Part shown: positions 9,361-17,016 of the stretch, piece by piece | How the letters are laid out: each line of letters starts with the position of its first letter | Position numbering within the stretch: the stretch's first letter is position 1 | Source: Solwaraspora sp. WMMA2065 | Lineage (GTDB): Bacteria > Actinomycetota > Actinomycetes > Mycobacteriales > Micromonosporaceae | NCBI RefSeq assembly: GCF_030345075.1 | Contig: NZ_CP128361.1 | Coordinates: 4,464,001-4,528,000, forward strand | Length of the DNA: 64,000 nucleotides | Reading direction: 5' to 3' | Program-made: the position numbers and the translations under genes | The notes under the pieces: model-generated | Database searches by the model: none | What the model saw: only the letters and a program-made list of their open reading frames with translations | What the model was told of the DNA's origin: nothing

Positions 9361-9745
9361 GTGTACGTGTCCACTTCATCTGGCAAGCAGCCGACGTCCG
9401 GTAGCGGGGCCGACCCGGCGCCGAAGCCGTCGCGGCGGGTCTTCAGCCCGGAGTACAAGCTCGCGATGGTCGCCGAGTACGAGAACGCCCCGAACGGCGA
9501 GAAGGGCGCGATCCTGCGCCGGGAAGGCCCCTGTACTCGTCGCACATCATTGAGTGGGCACGGGCGCGCGACGCCGGGCACCTTGGCCGGGTCGACGGCG
9601 GGAAGACGGATGCCGCCACGGCTGGGGCCGGGTCACGGGTGAAGAAGTCCGCGGACCAGATCGAGTTGGAGAAGCTGCGCCGGCAGAACGAGAAACTGCA
9701 GGCGGACCTGAGGAAGACCCGTATGGCGTTGGACATCATGGGAAA
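9361..9745 (+). pseudogene. IS3-type orfA, 5' part, frameshifted
   Basis: Begins RRVFSPEYKLAMVAEYENAP, typical of the IS3 orfA helix-turn-helix protein. An indel in the C-run near 9527 changes frame; the sequence resumes LYSSHIIEWARARDAGHL and a leucine-zipper-like helix (IELEKLRRQNEKLQADL), then MALDIMGK, where the IS110 element begins. The rest of the element (AHALLEE) continues at 11315. The element is dead three ways: frameshift, insertion, and loss of most of orfB. Confidence 0.75.
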
Positions 9746-11314
9746 AGTTCCCTCGCTGCTCTTTGAGCGGGCCCGTTCCGGGCTGAAAATGATCGCGGCC
9801 GCTCGCTGACGCCGTGTGCGCTTGGTCTTCGAGGCCGTGGAAAAGTCGGGTGTGGGGAGCTGCGTCATGGGCCCTTCAATGTTGCTTCGAGCACGCGGAT
9901 CAGCTTCGCTTTCGACTCCAGCAGCTCCCGCGGGCGGCCATCCTGTGACCGACTGGGTGGAAGGACCGGGTGTTGGAGTCAAGTCAGGACAACGAGGAGA
10001 TCATCGAGCGGATCGCGGCGCTCGACATTGGCAAGGCCGAGCTGGTGTGTTGCGTGCGGATCCCGGGCCAGGGACCTGGAGGGCGGCGACGGCAGGAGGT
10101 GTCGACCTACTCCACGATGACCCGGTCGTTGCTGGCGATGGCCGACCGGCTCCGAGAACTGGGCGTGACCCGGGTCGTGATGGAATCGACCTCGGACTAT
10201 TGGAAGCCCGTGTTCTACCTGCTCGAAGCAGCCGGCGTCGACGCATGGCTGGTCAACGCCAAGGACGTCAAGCATCTACCCGGACGTCCGAAGATCGACC
10301 GGCTCGACGCGGTCTGGCTGTGCAAGGTCGCCGAACGGCAGATGATCCGGCCGAGCTTCGTACCGCCGGCACCGATCCGCGAGCTGCGGGACCTGACTCG
10401 CTATCGGGTCGATCTGATTGCCGCCCGGACCGCCGAACGCAGCCGGGTCGAGAAGCTGCTCGAGGATGCCCAGATCAAGCTGAGCGTGGTGGCCAGCGAC
10501 ATCTTCGGAACCTCCGGACGGGAGATGATGGCCGCGCTGATCGCCGGGCAGCGCGACCCGAAGATCCTGGCGCAGATGGCACGCAGTCGGCTACGCGCGA
10601 AGATCACCCAGCTGGAGGACGCGTTCGTCGGCCGGTTCAGCGAGCATCACGGATTCCTGCTCACCAGGATGCTGGCCCGCATCGACGCGATCACCGCGGA
10701 CATCGCCGAGGTGAACCAACGTATCGAGCGGCAGATCGGCCCCTTCGGTGATGTCGCGCGTCGTCTGGACGAGATCCCCGGCGTTGGTCCGGCCACCGCA
10801 CATGTGATCATCGCCGAGGTCGGGGTCGACATGAGCAGGTTCCCCACCCCGGCCCATCTCGCATCGTGGGCGCGCTTCGCTCCAGGAGTCAAGGAATCGG
10901 CCGGCAAGAGCAAGGGCTCCGGCTCCACCGGCCACGGCAACTCCTACCTGGCTAGAGTCCTTGGCGAGGCCGCGGTCGCCGCCGGTAAGACCGACACCTT
11001 CCTCGGCGAACGCTATCGGCGCATCGCCCGACGCCGCGGTAACAGACGCGCCATCGTCGCTGTCGGCCGCTCCATCCTGACCATCGTCTGGCACCTGCTC
11101 CGCGACCCGGCAACCCACTTCAACGACATCGGCTCCGGGTTCTACGACACCCGCGTCAACCCCGAACGCCGCAAACGCAACCACATCCGCCAACTCGAAG
11201 CCCTCGGCTACACCGTCACCCTCGCCCCAGCCGCCTGACCGACCCAGATCAAGAACCCGTCCCGGCTCCGCCGGGACGCTGCCGCCTGCCCACTCACCGT
11301 CCATTTTCGGATCA
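9746..11314 (+). mobile_element. IS110-family insertion sequence inside the IS3 relic
   Basis: The limits come from the interrupted host. Joining the base before 9746 to the AG at 11314-11315 restores MALDIMGKAHALLEE in frame, so the core dinucleotide is AG (9746-9747 and 11314-11315) and the element is 1568 bp. There are no terminal inverted repeats and no longer target duplication, as expected for IS110. A leader of about 220 bases (9748-9969) precedes the transposase. An octamer near 9896-9903 (CGGATCAG) repeats the right end, as a donor guide of a bridge RNA would, but I could not find a full guide set. Confidence 0.8.
9970..11238 (+). CDS. IS110-family transposase (DEDD recombinase)
   Basis: Encodes 422 residues from a GTG. 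The N-terminal RuvC-like domain shows the DEDD acidic residues: Asp in AALDIGKAELV, Glu in VVMESTSDYW, Asp in KIDRLDAVWL. The C-terminal half carries the IS110 signature (LDEIPGVGPATAHVIIAEVG, then HLASWARFAPGVKESAGK), including the conserved serine region. Length and architecture are normal and there is no internal stop, so it is probably functional. These enzymes recombine donor and target with a bridge RNA made from the element's own leader. Confidence 0.92.
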   Translation: MLESSQDNEEIIERIAALDIGKAELVCCVRIPGQGPGGRRRQEVSTYSTMTRSLLAMADRLRELGVTRVVMESTSDYWKPVFYLLEAAGVDAWLVNAKDVKHLPGRPKIDRLDAVWLCKVAERQMIRPSFVPPAPIRELRDLTRYRVDLIAARTAERSRVEKLLEDAQIKLSVVASDIFGTSGREMMAALIAGQRDPKILAQMARSRLRAKITQLEDAFVGRFSEHHGFLLTRMLARIDAITADIAEVNQRIERQIGPFGDVARRLDEIPGVGPATAHVIIAEVGVDMSRFPTPAHLASWARFAPGVKESAGKSKGSGSTGHGNSYLARVLGEAAVAAGKTDTFLGERYRRIARRRGNRRAIVAVGRSILTIVWHLLRDPATHFNDIGSGFYDTRVNPERRKRNHIRQLEALGYTVTLAPAA

Positions 11315-11558
11315 GCACACGCGCTCTTGGAAGAACCCGCCGGGAGCGCGGACAACGACAACCCGCCGAGGAGATCCTGACCGCCGTGTTCGGCGAACTC
11401 CGCGACGCGGGCGTCGCGGTGCAGCGGGCGTGCGCGCTGACCGGGACCTCGCGGGCGACCTACTACCGGCGGACGAAACCGGTCGGACCGCGACACGGGC
11501 CGTGGCTGCCCCGGACGCCACCACCATGGACGCTCAGCACAGCCGACCTCCAGCGGAC
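11315..11558 (+). pseudogene. IS3 relic: end of orfA and start of orfB
   Basis: Continues the IS3 orfA frame after the IS110 element (AHALLEEPAGSADND), then the orfB N-terminus (ILTAVFGELRDAGVAVQRAC, GTSRATYYR). It is cut short near 11558 by the end of another IS. The whole rve/DDE catalytic part is missing. Confidence 0.65.
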
Positions 11559-11602
11559 AAAGCCGCACGTCAACGACCGTGGCCGAGTTTTCGAACGGAC
11601 AG
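11559..11602 (-). mobile_element. Solitary left end of the rve-type IS
   Basis: Read on the reverse strand, this stretch nearly matches the left terminus of the rve-type IS at 17017-17070: CCGTTCGAAAACTCGGCCACGG, a one-base change, then CGTTGACGTGCGGCTTTGTC. It is an orphan end of that IS, showing a second copy was once here. It abuts the stop of the ComF-like gene. Confidence 0.65.
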
Positions 11603-11603
11603 G

Positions 11604-12332
11604 TCAGCCGCCCCACGGGACTCGGGCGATAACAAGGCCGGCGATACGGAGGGCGCCGGCCTTGCGCAGTCTCCGAGCGACGGCGCTCAGCTGGGAACCT
11701 GTGGTGAAGATGTCGTCAAAGAGCAGCACCTTCGCACCGGTGAAGTCGGCCATCAGATCGATCGCGTCGGCGTGCTGGCCGGCTGCCACCTGCTTGTCGT
11801 AGAGGCCTTGCCCGGCAGAGGTCGGCGTCGACGTGCGCTTGAGCAGCAGGTCGTTGCGGATCGGCCACCGGCGTCGTAGGTCTTCCACTTGGGCAGCTTC
11901 GAGGATCGTCTCGATGTGACGGATCGGCTGCCGGTCGGTTGTGGTGGGGTTACCGATGATGACGTCGTACTGACTGGTGATGGTGGCATTCGCCTCCAGC
12001 CACCCGAATACCAGCCGGCCGAGGATTGGCGCCCAGCCTGCCGCGCCCTCAGCGTACTTGAAGTTCTTCAGAATGCTCTTCAGCGGCTCGGAATACATCG
12101 AGATCGCCGCCACGGTCCCGAAGCCGCGCATGTCCTCGGACTGTCGGCAGGTGCTGTTGCGGCAGGCCGCGCCAGCTTCGAGGGCTTGCGCGCAGAGCGA
12201 GCACCGGTTGGGGCTCAGCGGCGGAACAGTAGACATCGCACAACGAATGCAGATGGCGACGGGGCCTGAGGTCAGGTACGGACATTGGGCACAGTTCGGG
12301 AAGCCCAGAGGGGGGCCCGCAGGGTGGGTCAC
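11604..12332 (-). CDS. ComF-like phosphoribosyltransferase, coupled to DprA-like gene
   Basis: Encodes 242 residues. The GTG at 12332 overlaps the stop of the DprA-like gene (GTGA); longer starts give non-protein-like sequence. The N-terminus has two zinc-binding-type cysteine clusters (CAQCPYL with CIRC, then CSLCAQ with CRNSTC). The type I phosphoribosyltransferase PRPP loop is present as VLLFDDIFTTGSQL at about residue 200, with RRLRKAGA after it. In competent bacteria ComF aids DNA uptake, but no competence genes are here, and a PRTase coupled to a DprA homologue is the layout of ShosTA, an anti-phage toxin-antitoxin pair (ShosT is the PRTase toxin). I infer a similar role. Confidence 0.75.
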   Translation of the reverse strand: MTHPAGPPLGFPNCAQCPYLTSGPVAICIRCAMSTVPPLSPNRCSLCAQALEAGAACRNSTCRQSEDMRGFGTVAAISMYSEPLKSILKNFKYAEGAAGWAPILGRLVFGWLEANATITSQYDVIIGNPTTTDRQPIRHIETILEAAQVEDLRRRWPIRNDLLLKRTSTPTSAGQGLYDKQVAAGQHADAIDLMADFTGAKVLLFDDIFTTGSQLSAVARRLRKAGALRIAGLVIARVPWGG

Positions 12333-13441
12333 ATGGCTCCCAGGTCTGATTGGGCGAGCCGGAGTCGCTGTTCGGCGGCGGCTTGTACTGCCTCGGCGGA
12401 CGCGATGCGGCCCAGCACGTCGGAGATATCGCCGACCTCGACGACCCGGCGGATGGATGACGCCGAGGGTGTAGAGGCGGTGAACAGATCTGTTGGGTCG
12501 CCCGCAGGGGAGTCGGCATCGAGCATAGCCCTCGCCCACTTCTGCGCCGCAGCGAGAGACTTCAGCAAGAAGACCAGCTTGCCGTGCTTATAGGCAGCCT
12601 GGGCTTGGATTTTGGCACCCGATGTGGACGACGCCTCGACGACGATCGTACCCTGGGTAAAACCGGACATCACCACGTTGCGGGCGGGGAACCGCCACCT
12701 ATCCGGCGGGTCGGTCGGCCAGAACTGTGACACCACGGCGCCACCCTGTTCGACGATCCGCTCGGCCAGAGCAGCGTTTTCCTTCGGATAGGTGGGGCGG
12801 GCTATGCCGTTGCCGATGACCGCGACTGTGCGCATGGACAGGTCGACGGTGGCGGTGTGCGCGGCGGTGTCGATGCCCAGCGCGAGCCCCGAGGCTACGA
12901 CAATCCCGTCTTCACAGAGCCCTCTAGCCATTCGTGCCGCGCGGCGGCGTCCGTCCTCGCTGGCCTGCCGGGTGCCGACGACGGCGATGGAGCGGGCGTC
13001 GCCGGACTCGAGGTGGCCTCGGTAGAACAGGAAGGGCGGCGCGTCCGGCACCAGGCGAAGGTTCGCTGGGTAATCGGTGTCGAGCACTGTCGTGACGTTT
13101 GCGCCGACGGCTTGCGCCGCTGCCATCTGCTTGCGGGCTGCGTCGCGGGCGGCGGTCTGGGCAGCCCGGTCCTTCGACCACTTCCGGATCAGCGTCGCTG
13201 CGCGTTCGGCCTTGGGTGACTTCTCGCGGATCTCGCCCTCGAACCATCCGGCCAGGTCGCCGGGAGTCTGGGCGGTGCGTGCGATCAGCTGCCAGTCGAC
13301 CCGGACGAGCTCGGGGTCGGTGATAGCGCACAACGTCAGCAGGTCAAGTGTGTGGTCTGCTGCGGTGTCGCTGGTGGGCCCGGTCTGCACAGTCGAGAGC
13401 CTACGTGCGTGGGCGTGGATAGGCCCAGCCAACTCGGCCAT
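12329..13441 (-). CDS. DprA/Smf-like Rossmann-fold protein (ShosA-like)
   Basis: Encodes 370 residues from the ATG at 13441, which has a GAGGAAGGGG ribosome site. The DprA core is clear: FLFYRGHL, then SIAVVGTRQAS, VASGLALGIDTAAHTATV and AVIGNGIARPTYP, followed by ALAERIVEQGGAVVSQF and RNVVMSGFTQGTIVVEAS. In true DprA this fold binds single-stranded DNA and loads RecA. The N-terminal about 120 residues are helical and differ from housekeeping DprA, the C-terminal DprA winged helix is not evident, and the gene is coupled to a phosphoribosyltransferase beside McrBC. This argues for a defence pair (ShosA is the DprA-like antitoxin) rather than transformation. Confidence 0.78.
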   Translation of the reverse strand: MAELAGPIHAHARRLSTVQTGPTSDTAADHTLDLLTLCAITDPELVRVDWQLIARTAQTPGDLAGWFEGEIREKSPKAERAATLIRKWSKDRAAQTAARDAARKQMAAAQAVGANVTTVLDTDYPANLRLVPDAPPFLFYRGHLESGDARSIAVVGTRQASEDGRRRAARMARGLCEDGIVVASGLALGIDTAAHTATVDLSMRTVAVIGNGIARPTYPKENAALAERIVEQGGAVVSQFWPTDPPDRWRFPARNVVMSGFTQGTIVVEASSTSGAKIQAQAAYKHGKLVFLLKSLAAAQKWARAMLDADSPAGDPTDLFTASTPSASSIRRVVEVGDISDVLGRIASAEAVQAAAEQRLRLAQSDLGAM

Positions 13442-13599
13442 CCCCTTCCTCGTTGAGTGATTTGGGGCCAACTGGGAGGATTCCTCGGAGGTTACTGGCG
13501 ACGCTGTTGATGTGCTGCGCGTTGCCGTTCTCGGGCGCGGTGGTGGCAGGCGCGCTGAGCGCACTCCGCGCCGAGGCCGCCGACGCCCTCGCGGACGTC

Positions 13600-14349
13600 C
13601 TTCCTACGCCTACGAGGACTTCTTCGAGGGGTTCCGGCCTGTCGAGGGTACCGACGGTGGAGCTTTGGGGTTCGCCAAGATTCCGGGTCCGCTTCGGGAG
13701 ATCGCCGCGAAGGCCAAGGAAGACCCGACCAGGACGTACGTGTTTGGTCATCGATGAAGTCAATCGGGCCAACCTGGCCAAGGTCTTCGGTGAGCTGTAC
13801 TTCCTCCTGGAGTACCGGCAGGCCACGGTCCGCCTGCAGTACTCGCCAGCGGAGGCGTTCAACCTGCCGCCCAACCTACTGCTGATCGGCACTATGAACA
13901 CCGCCGACCGGTCGATCGCACTGGTCGACGCCGCCATGCGGCGACGGTTCGCGTTCGTCGAGTTGCACCCCGACGAGGAACCGGTCAGATCCGTGCTCGA
14001 CGAATGGCTTCGGCGACAAGGCAGACCAGATGACCAGCGACCAAGGTTGCTGCGGGCGCTCAACGAGGCGATAGGGGAGGCGGATCACGACGTCAAGATC
14101 GGCCCCTCCTACTTCATGCGACCCGGTGCCGACCGCGACGGTGGACTCAAGCGGGTATGGGACCACGATCTGCTGCCGCTGCTGGAGGAGCACTACGCGG
14201 GACGCCTGACCCGCGCGGCAGTGCGCAGCAGGTTCGGCCTGTCAGTCATCCGCCAGCGGGCCGAAGCCGACACGCCCACCACCGACGGCCCCAGCCCTGG
14301 ACGCGGATCGACCGCGGACGGCGCTGACCCGGCCGTTGGAACGACGTGA
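13600..14349 (+). pseudogene. mcrB: mcrB, 5'-truncated and frameshifted
   Basis: The surviving part begins at SYAYEDFFEGFRPVE, a typical McrB motif after Walker A. Walker B follows as LVIDEVNRANLAKVFGEL and sensor 1 as LLIGTMNTADRSIALVD, with an arginine finger region AAMRRRFAFVELHP. The DNA-binding domain and Walker A are absent, and an extra T in the TTT at 13741-13743 breaks the frame before Walker B. McrB is the AAA+ GTPase motor of the type IV McrBC enzyme that cuts modified DNA; without a P-loop this copy cannot work. The 3' end overlaps mcrC (GTGA). Confidence 0.82.
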
Positions 14350-15563
14350 ACCCGGCGGCCGGGCCGGTCCCAGTCGTGTTGACGGAGGTGAGCTCCAAGG
14401 AGGTCGTGCTGTCGCTGGGCGACGCCCAGGTGGCGGCGCTGCGCGCGGCCGAACTGGTCACCGTCCGCCGCGCGGACGGCGGCCGTTGGAAGATCAAGGC
14501 CGGCCGCAAAGTCGGCGCCATCCGGGTCGGTGACCTCGAGATCGAAGTGACACCCAAGGTCGGCCTCGCCAACATGATCTTCTTCCTCGGCTACGCCACC
14601 AGCCCCGGATTCCGCCCCGAAGACGTGGCCGGTATACCGGTCACCGGCCTGTGGCCCGCGTTGGCGACATCACTGATCCGCCAGGCCCGCCGGGCACTGG
14701 CCCCGGGGCCACTACGCGGATACGTCACCGTCGACGACGCCCTCCCGCTCATCCGCGGACGGATCCGGTTCACCGACCAACTGGCCGGCCGCCCCGGCAT
14801 GCCACTACCCATCGAGGTGCAGTACGACGACCACACCCCCAACTTCCCCGAGAACCAGATCCTGCGCGCCGCCATCCGGCGGATGCTCGCGGTACCACGA
14901 CTGAGACCCGTCGACCGGGACGACCTGACCGAACTGGACGCGCGGCTCACCGGCGTGACCGCGCTACCCACCGGCACCCCACCGCCGGTCTGGCACGCCG
15001 GCCGGCTCAACGCCCACTACGCTCCCGCTCTGCGCCTCAGCGAGCTGATCCTGCTCAACAGCTCCGCCGACCCCGGCACCGGCGTCCACACCATCGCCGC
15101 CTTCGTGGTCAACATGGAGAAGGTCTTCGAGGCGTTCATCGGCACCGCACTCCGCGACGCCCTGTCGGCCTACCCGGGCCACACAGAAACCCCGGGCAAG
15201 GACACCCTCGATCCCGGGCGAGCGATCCGGATCGAACCCGACGTCCTCCACCTCATCGACGGGCGGCCAGCAGCGGTGTTCGACGCCAAGTACAAGATCG
15301 AGCCCGGCACGGGAAGACCCACCAACCCCGACCTGTACCAGATGCTCGCCTACTGCACCGCGCTGAACCTCCGGACCGGATGGATCATCTACGCCGAAGG
15401 CGCCGATCCGCCAACGACGTGGCACGTCCGCAACACCGACATCCAGATCGGCTACCAGCCCCTCAACCTACGCCAACCCCCCGACCAACTACTGAAAGAC
15501 GTACAGGCCTTCGCGCACTCGGCCATCCACCAAACCGTACCGGCCTACCTCTATCACCCCTGA
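14346..15563 (+). CDS. mcrC: McrC-like nuclease subunit of a type IV restriction system
   Basis: Encodes 405 residues; the GTG start overlaps the mcrB stop. The N-terminal part is the McrC beta-rich domain (LEIEVTPKVGLANMIFFLGYA), the middle is helical, and the C-terminal nuclease has a PD-(D/E)xK motif: IEPDVLHLIDGRPAAVFDAKYK with catalytic Asp and Asp-Ala-Lys, then NPDLYQMLAYC. McrC binds the McrB ring and supplies the nuclease. It is intact although its motor is destroyed, so it is inactive as restriction unless an intact McrB is encoded elsewhere, or is recently orphaned. Confidence 0.88.
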   Translation: MNPAAGPVPVVLTEVSSKEVVLSLGDAQVAALRAAELVTVRRADGGRWKIKAGRKVGAIRVGDLEIEVTPKVGLANMIFFLGYATSPGFRPEDVAGIPVTGLWPALATSLIRQARRALAPGPLRGYVTVDDALPLIRGRIRFTDQLAGRPGMPLPIEVQYDDHTPNFPENQILRAAIRRMLAVPRLRPVDRDDLTELDARLTGVTALPTGTPPPVWHAGRLNAHYAPALRLSELILLNSSADPGTGVHTIAAFVVNMEKVFEAFIGTALRDALSAYPGHTETPGKDTLDPGRAIRIEPDVLHLIDGRPAAVFDAKYKIEPGTGRPTNPDLYQMLAYCTALNLRTGWIIYAEGADPPTTWHVRNTDIQIGYQPLNLRQPPDQLLKDVQAFAHSAIHQTVPAYLYHP

Positions 15564-15763
15564 TCCTCATGGACAGCCGGAGCCGGACCCGCTCGTACCT
15601 GACTGCGGCCACGACGCGATCGATCGCCTTGCCAGCGGGATACACCGATTCACCGGCCCCGGTGACGTCGCGCCGCAGACCGCCCGGCACCCCCTGAGAC
15701 GGATCGGAGCTGTCCTTCTCGGTCGAGGCTCGACTGCCGTTACGCGGTAGCGAGATGAGGGGA

Positions 15764-15792
15764 GGGTGGGGCCGGAGAGCCCGGCCCCACCC
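15764..15792 (-). terminator. GC-rich hairpin after the truncated reverse-strand gene
   Basis: 12-bp stem GGGTGGGGCCGG / CCGGCCCCACCC with loop AGAGC. It lies 40 bases beyond the stop at 15832 of the reverse-strand fragment, as an intrinsic terminator would. The rest of 15564-15831 holds no gene. Confidence 0.6.
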
Positions 15793-15831
15793 CTGTCGTG
15801 GTCATCCCCACGTCGTTGCCTCTGGTGGGGG

Positions 15832-16056
15832 TCAGGCGCAGGTGAAGAAGTTCCAGCTGATCCACTGCATGGAGGGATAGCGGTAAGCCTGGGCTCCTCC
15901 ACACGCGGGACCACTGCCGTCGACCATGCGGGAGAAGACCGGGTTCTGCCACAGGTCCGGTGACACCTGATCGGTACCGGACTTGCCGTCCTCCCACGCG
16001 GAGGGCTGAATGCTGTAGTCGTTGTAGGCGGCTGCGTCGGCGTAACGGAACTCGCT
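15832..16056 (-). pseudogene. C-terminal fragment of a probable secreted protein
   Basis: A clean reverse frame reads EFRYADAAAYNDYSIQPSAW, then DQVSPDLWQNPVFSRMVDGS, and ends SMQWISWNFFTCA. Its two cysteines, high aromatic content and own terminator suggest an exported protein or enzyme. The 5' side is cut exactly where a motif identical to an IS701-type end begins (16057), with an in-frame stop just inside it. Family not recognised. Confidence 0.6.
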
Positions 16057-16075
16057 CTAACAAAGTACTACTAGG
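16057..16075. repeat. Orphan IS701-type terminus
   Basis: The 19-base string CTAACAAAGTACTACTAGG recurs in inverse orientation at about 49375-49393, beside an IS701-family transposase tail. Here it truncates the fragment at 15832, so it marks where a copy inserted and was later deleted or rearranged. Confidence 0.6.
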
Positions 16076-16202
16076 TGGCGCTGTGTTGCTCTGCCGTTTG
16101 ACTCGCTGCGCCGGGCCTCCAGGCCCGGTGGCTGAGCCGGGCCTTCGGGCTCGGCGAGGATCGCAAAGACGGAGGTGATCGCTGTGATGACCGACCACTC
16201 TG
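16076..16202 (+). other. Two tandem hairpins, no assigned gene
   Basis: CCGGGCCT/AGGCCCGG (about 16109-16126) and GAGCCGGGC/GCTCGGC around TTCG (about 16133-16155) form consecutive stem-loops. A strong ribosome site (GGAGGTGATCG) with GTGATG follows, but the frame soon becomes antisense to the secreted-protein gene. It may be the leader of a lost gene. Confidence 0.35.
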
Positions 16203-16604
16203 TCAGCACCAACTCCAGGGGGAGTTCATGTGGATATGCAACGTCCAGTTCGCGTCACCGTAGAACCAGCGACACCAGGTGCCGGTTTTGGAGGATCCCG
16301 GCCTGCTGCAGGTCGTCTGTACGGATACCTGTTGCCTTTCGCCGCTACTCGAAATTCCTCGGACCCGGATCTTGCCGGACGTGCTGGTGAAGCTGCCGGA
16401 TCCGGCGTCGCCGATCGCGATATGGACACTGCGGAACGAACTCAGAGAGTGGCAGGGATCGTGCACAGTGAACGGGAGATCGTAGTCGGCCGCATGGGCG
16501 GGTGTAGATACACCCGCAGTAGCCACGACCAGTACGGATGCGAGTAGCAGAGCTCTGATCCAGGACCGCGACACTGGGTTCCTCCACACGTTCAGTCCGG
16601 GCAT
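16203..16604 (-). CDS. Small secreted protein of unknown function
   Basis: Encodes 133 residues from an ATG. An N-terminal signal peptide is plain: basic RSWIR, hydrophobic ALLLASVLVVATAGVS, then TPAHAA as a signal-peptidase I site near residue 38. The mature part is about 95 residues, with four cysteines (DPCHSL, TTCSRPG, TWCRW, SWC at the very end) that could form two disulfides, and a beta-rich composition (SVHIAIGDAG, WTLHIHMN). No family is recognised. It has no Shine-Dalgarno of note, so the start could also be slightly downstream. Confidence 0.65.
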   Translation of the reverse strand: MPGLNVWRNPVSRSWIRALLLASVLVVATAGVSTPAHAADYDLPFTVHDPCHSLSSFRSVHIAIGDAGSGSFTSTSGKIRVRGISSSGERQQVSVQTTCSRPGSSKTGTWCRWFYGDANWTLHIHMNSPWSWC

Positions 16605-16829
16605 CGACTTCGACTTACTGTCAGCGTACAGGTTGGCTTGGCCATCCAGATGCGAGTAAATCTAAGCAGCTTCCACGCCCACCAAGAATATTCACAATCG
16701 CCACCCAAACTGCAACGATTGACACATGTCGTGATGAATCCCTGTCAAAAAGCTGGATCTGACTGGACGTTTGCTTCAGCTTCGCGCCAGTAGTGGCCGA
16801 TTCACGTACCGGCCCCGGCGGCGCAAAAT
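16605..16829. other. No gene recognised
   Basis: AT-richer spacer (for example CAGTTTGGGTGGCGATTG on the reverse strand) upstream of the secreted-protein gene. Probably its promoter region; no reliable boxes are identified. Confidence 0.35.
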
Positions 16830-17016
16830 GCCCGACCAGACCCAGAAAGAGACCATACCGGCAGCCGCATGCCCGTCCGGCTTCACCGCATTTCACACCG
16901 GGATCGTGTCTGATTCACATTGATCCCCACATCGACGAACATGACGTCCGCCGCGTAGACGCCCGGACGCCGTAGGCCTCCTGCATAACCGAACGGCGAG
17001 CCTATCCGTCCGACCT
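16830..17016 (+). mobile_element. IS5-type remnant with the same flank as the copy at 50 kb
   Basis: From 16909 (TCTGATTCAC) the sequence matches the right end and transposase start of the IS5 element at 49960-50904, here in forward orientation, including a degenerate MTERxAYPSDL start. It is cut at 17017 by the rve-type IS. The 80 bases before 16909 (ATGCCCGACC through CGGGATCGTG) also match the bases just outside the 50-kb copy, so both copies sat in the same flanking sequence. Confidence 0.65.

Noticed and set aside
11604-13441. Natural-competence locus (ComF, DprA)
   Set aside because: No other competence genes, unusual N-termini, start/stop coupling and a defence context favour a ShosTA-like pair.
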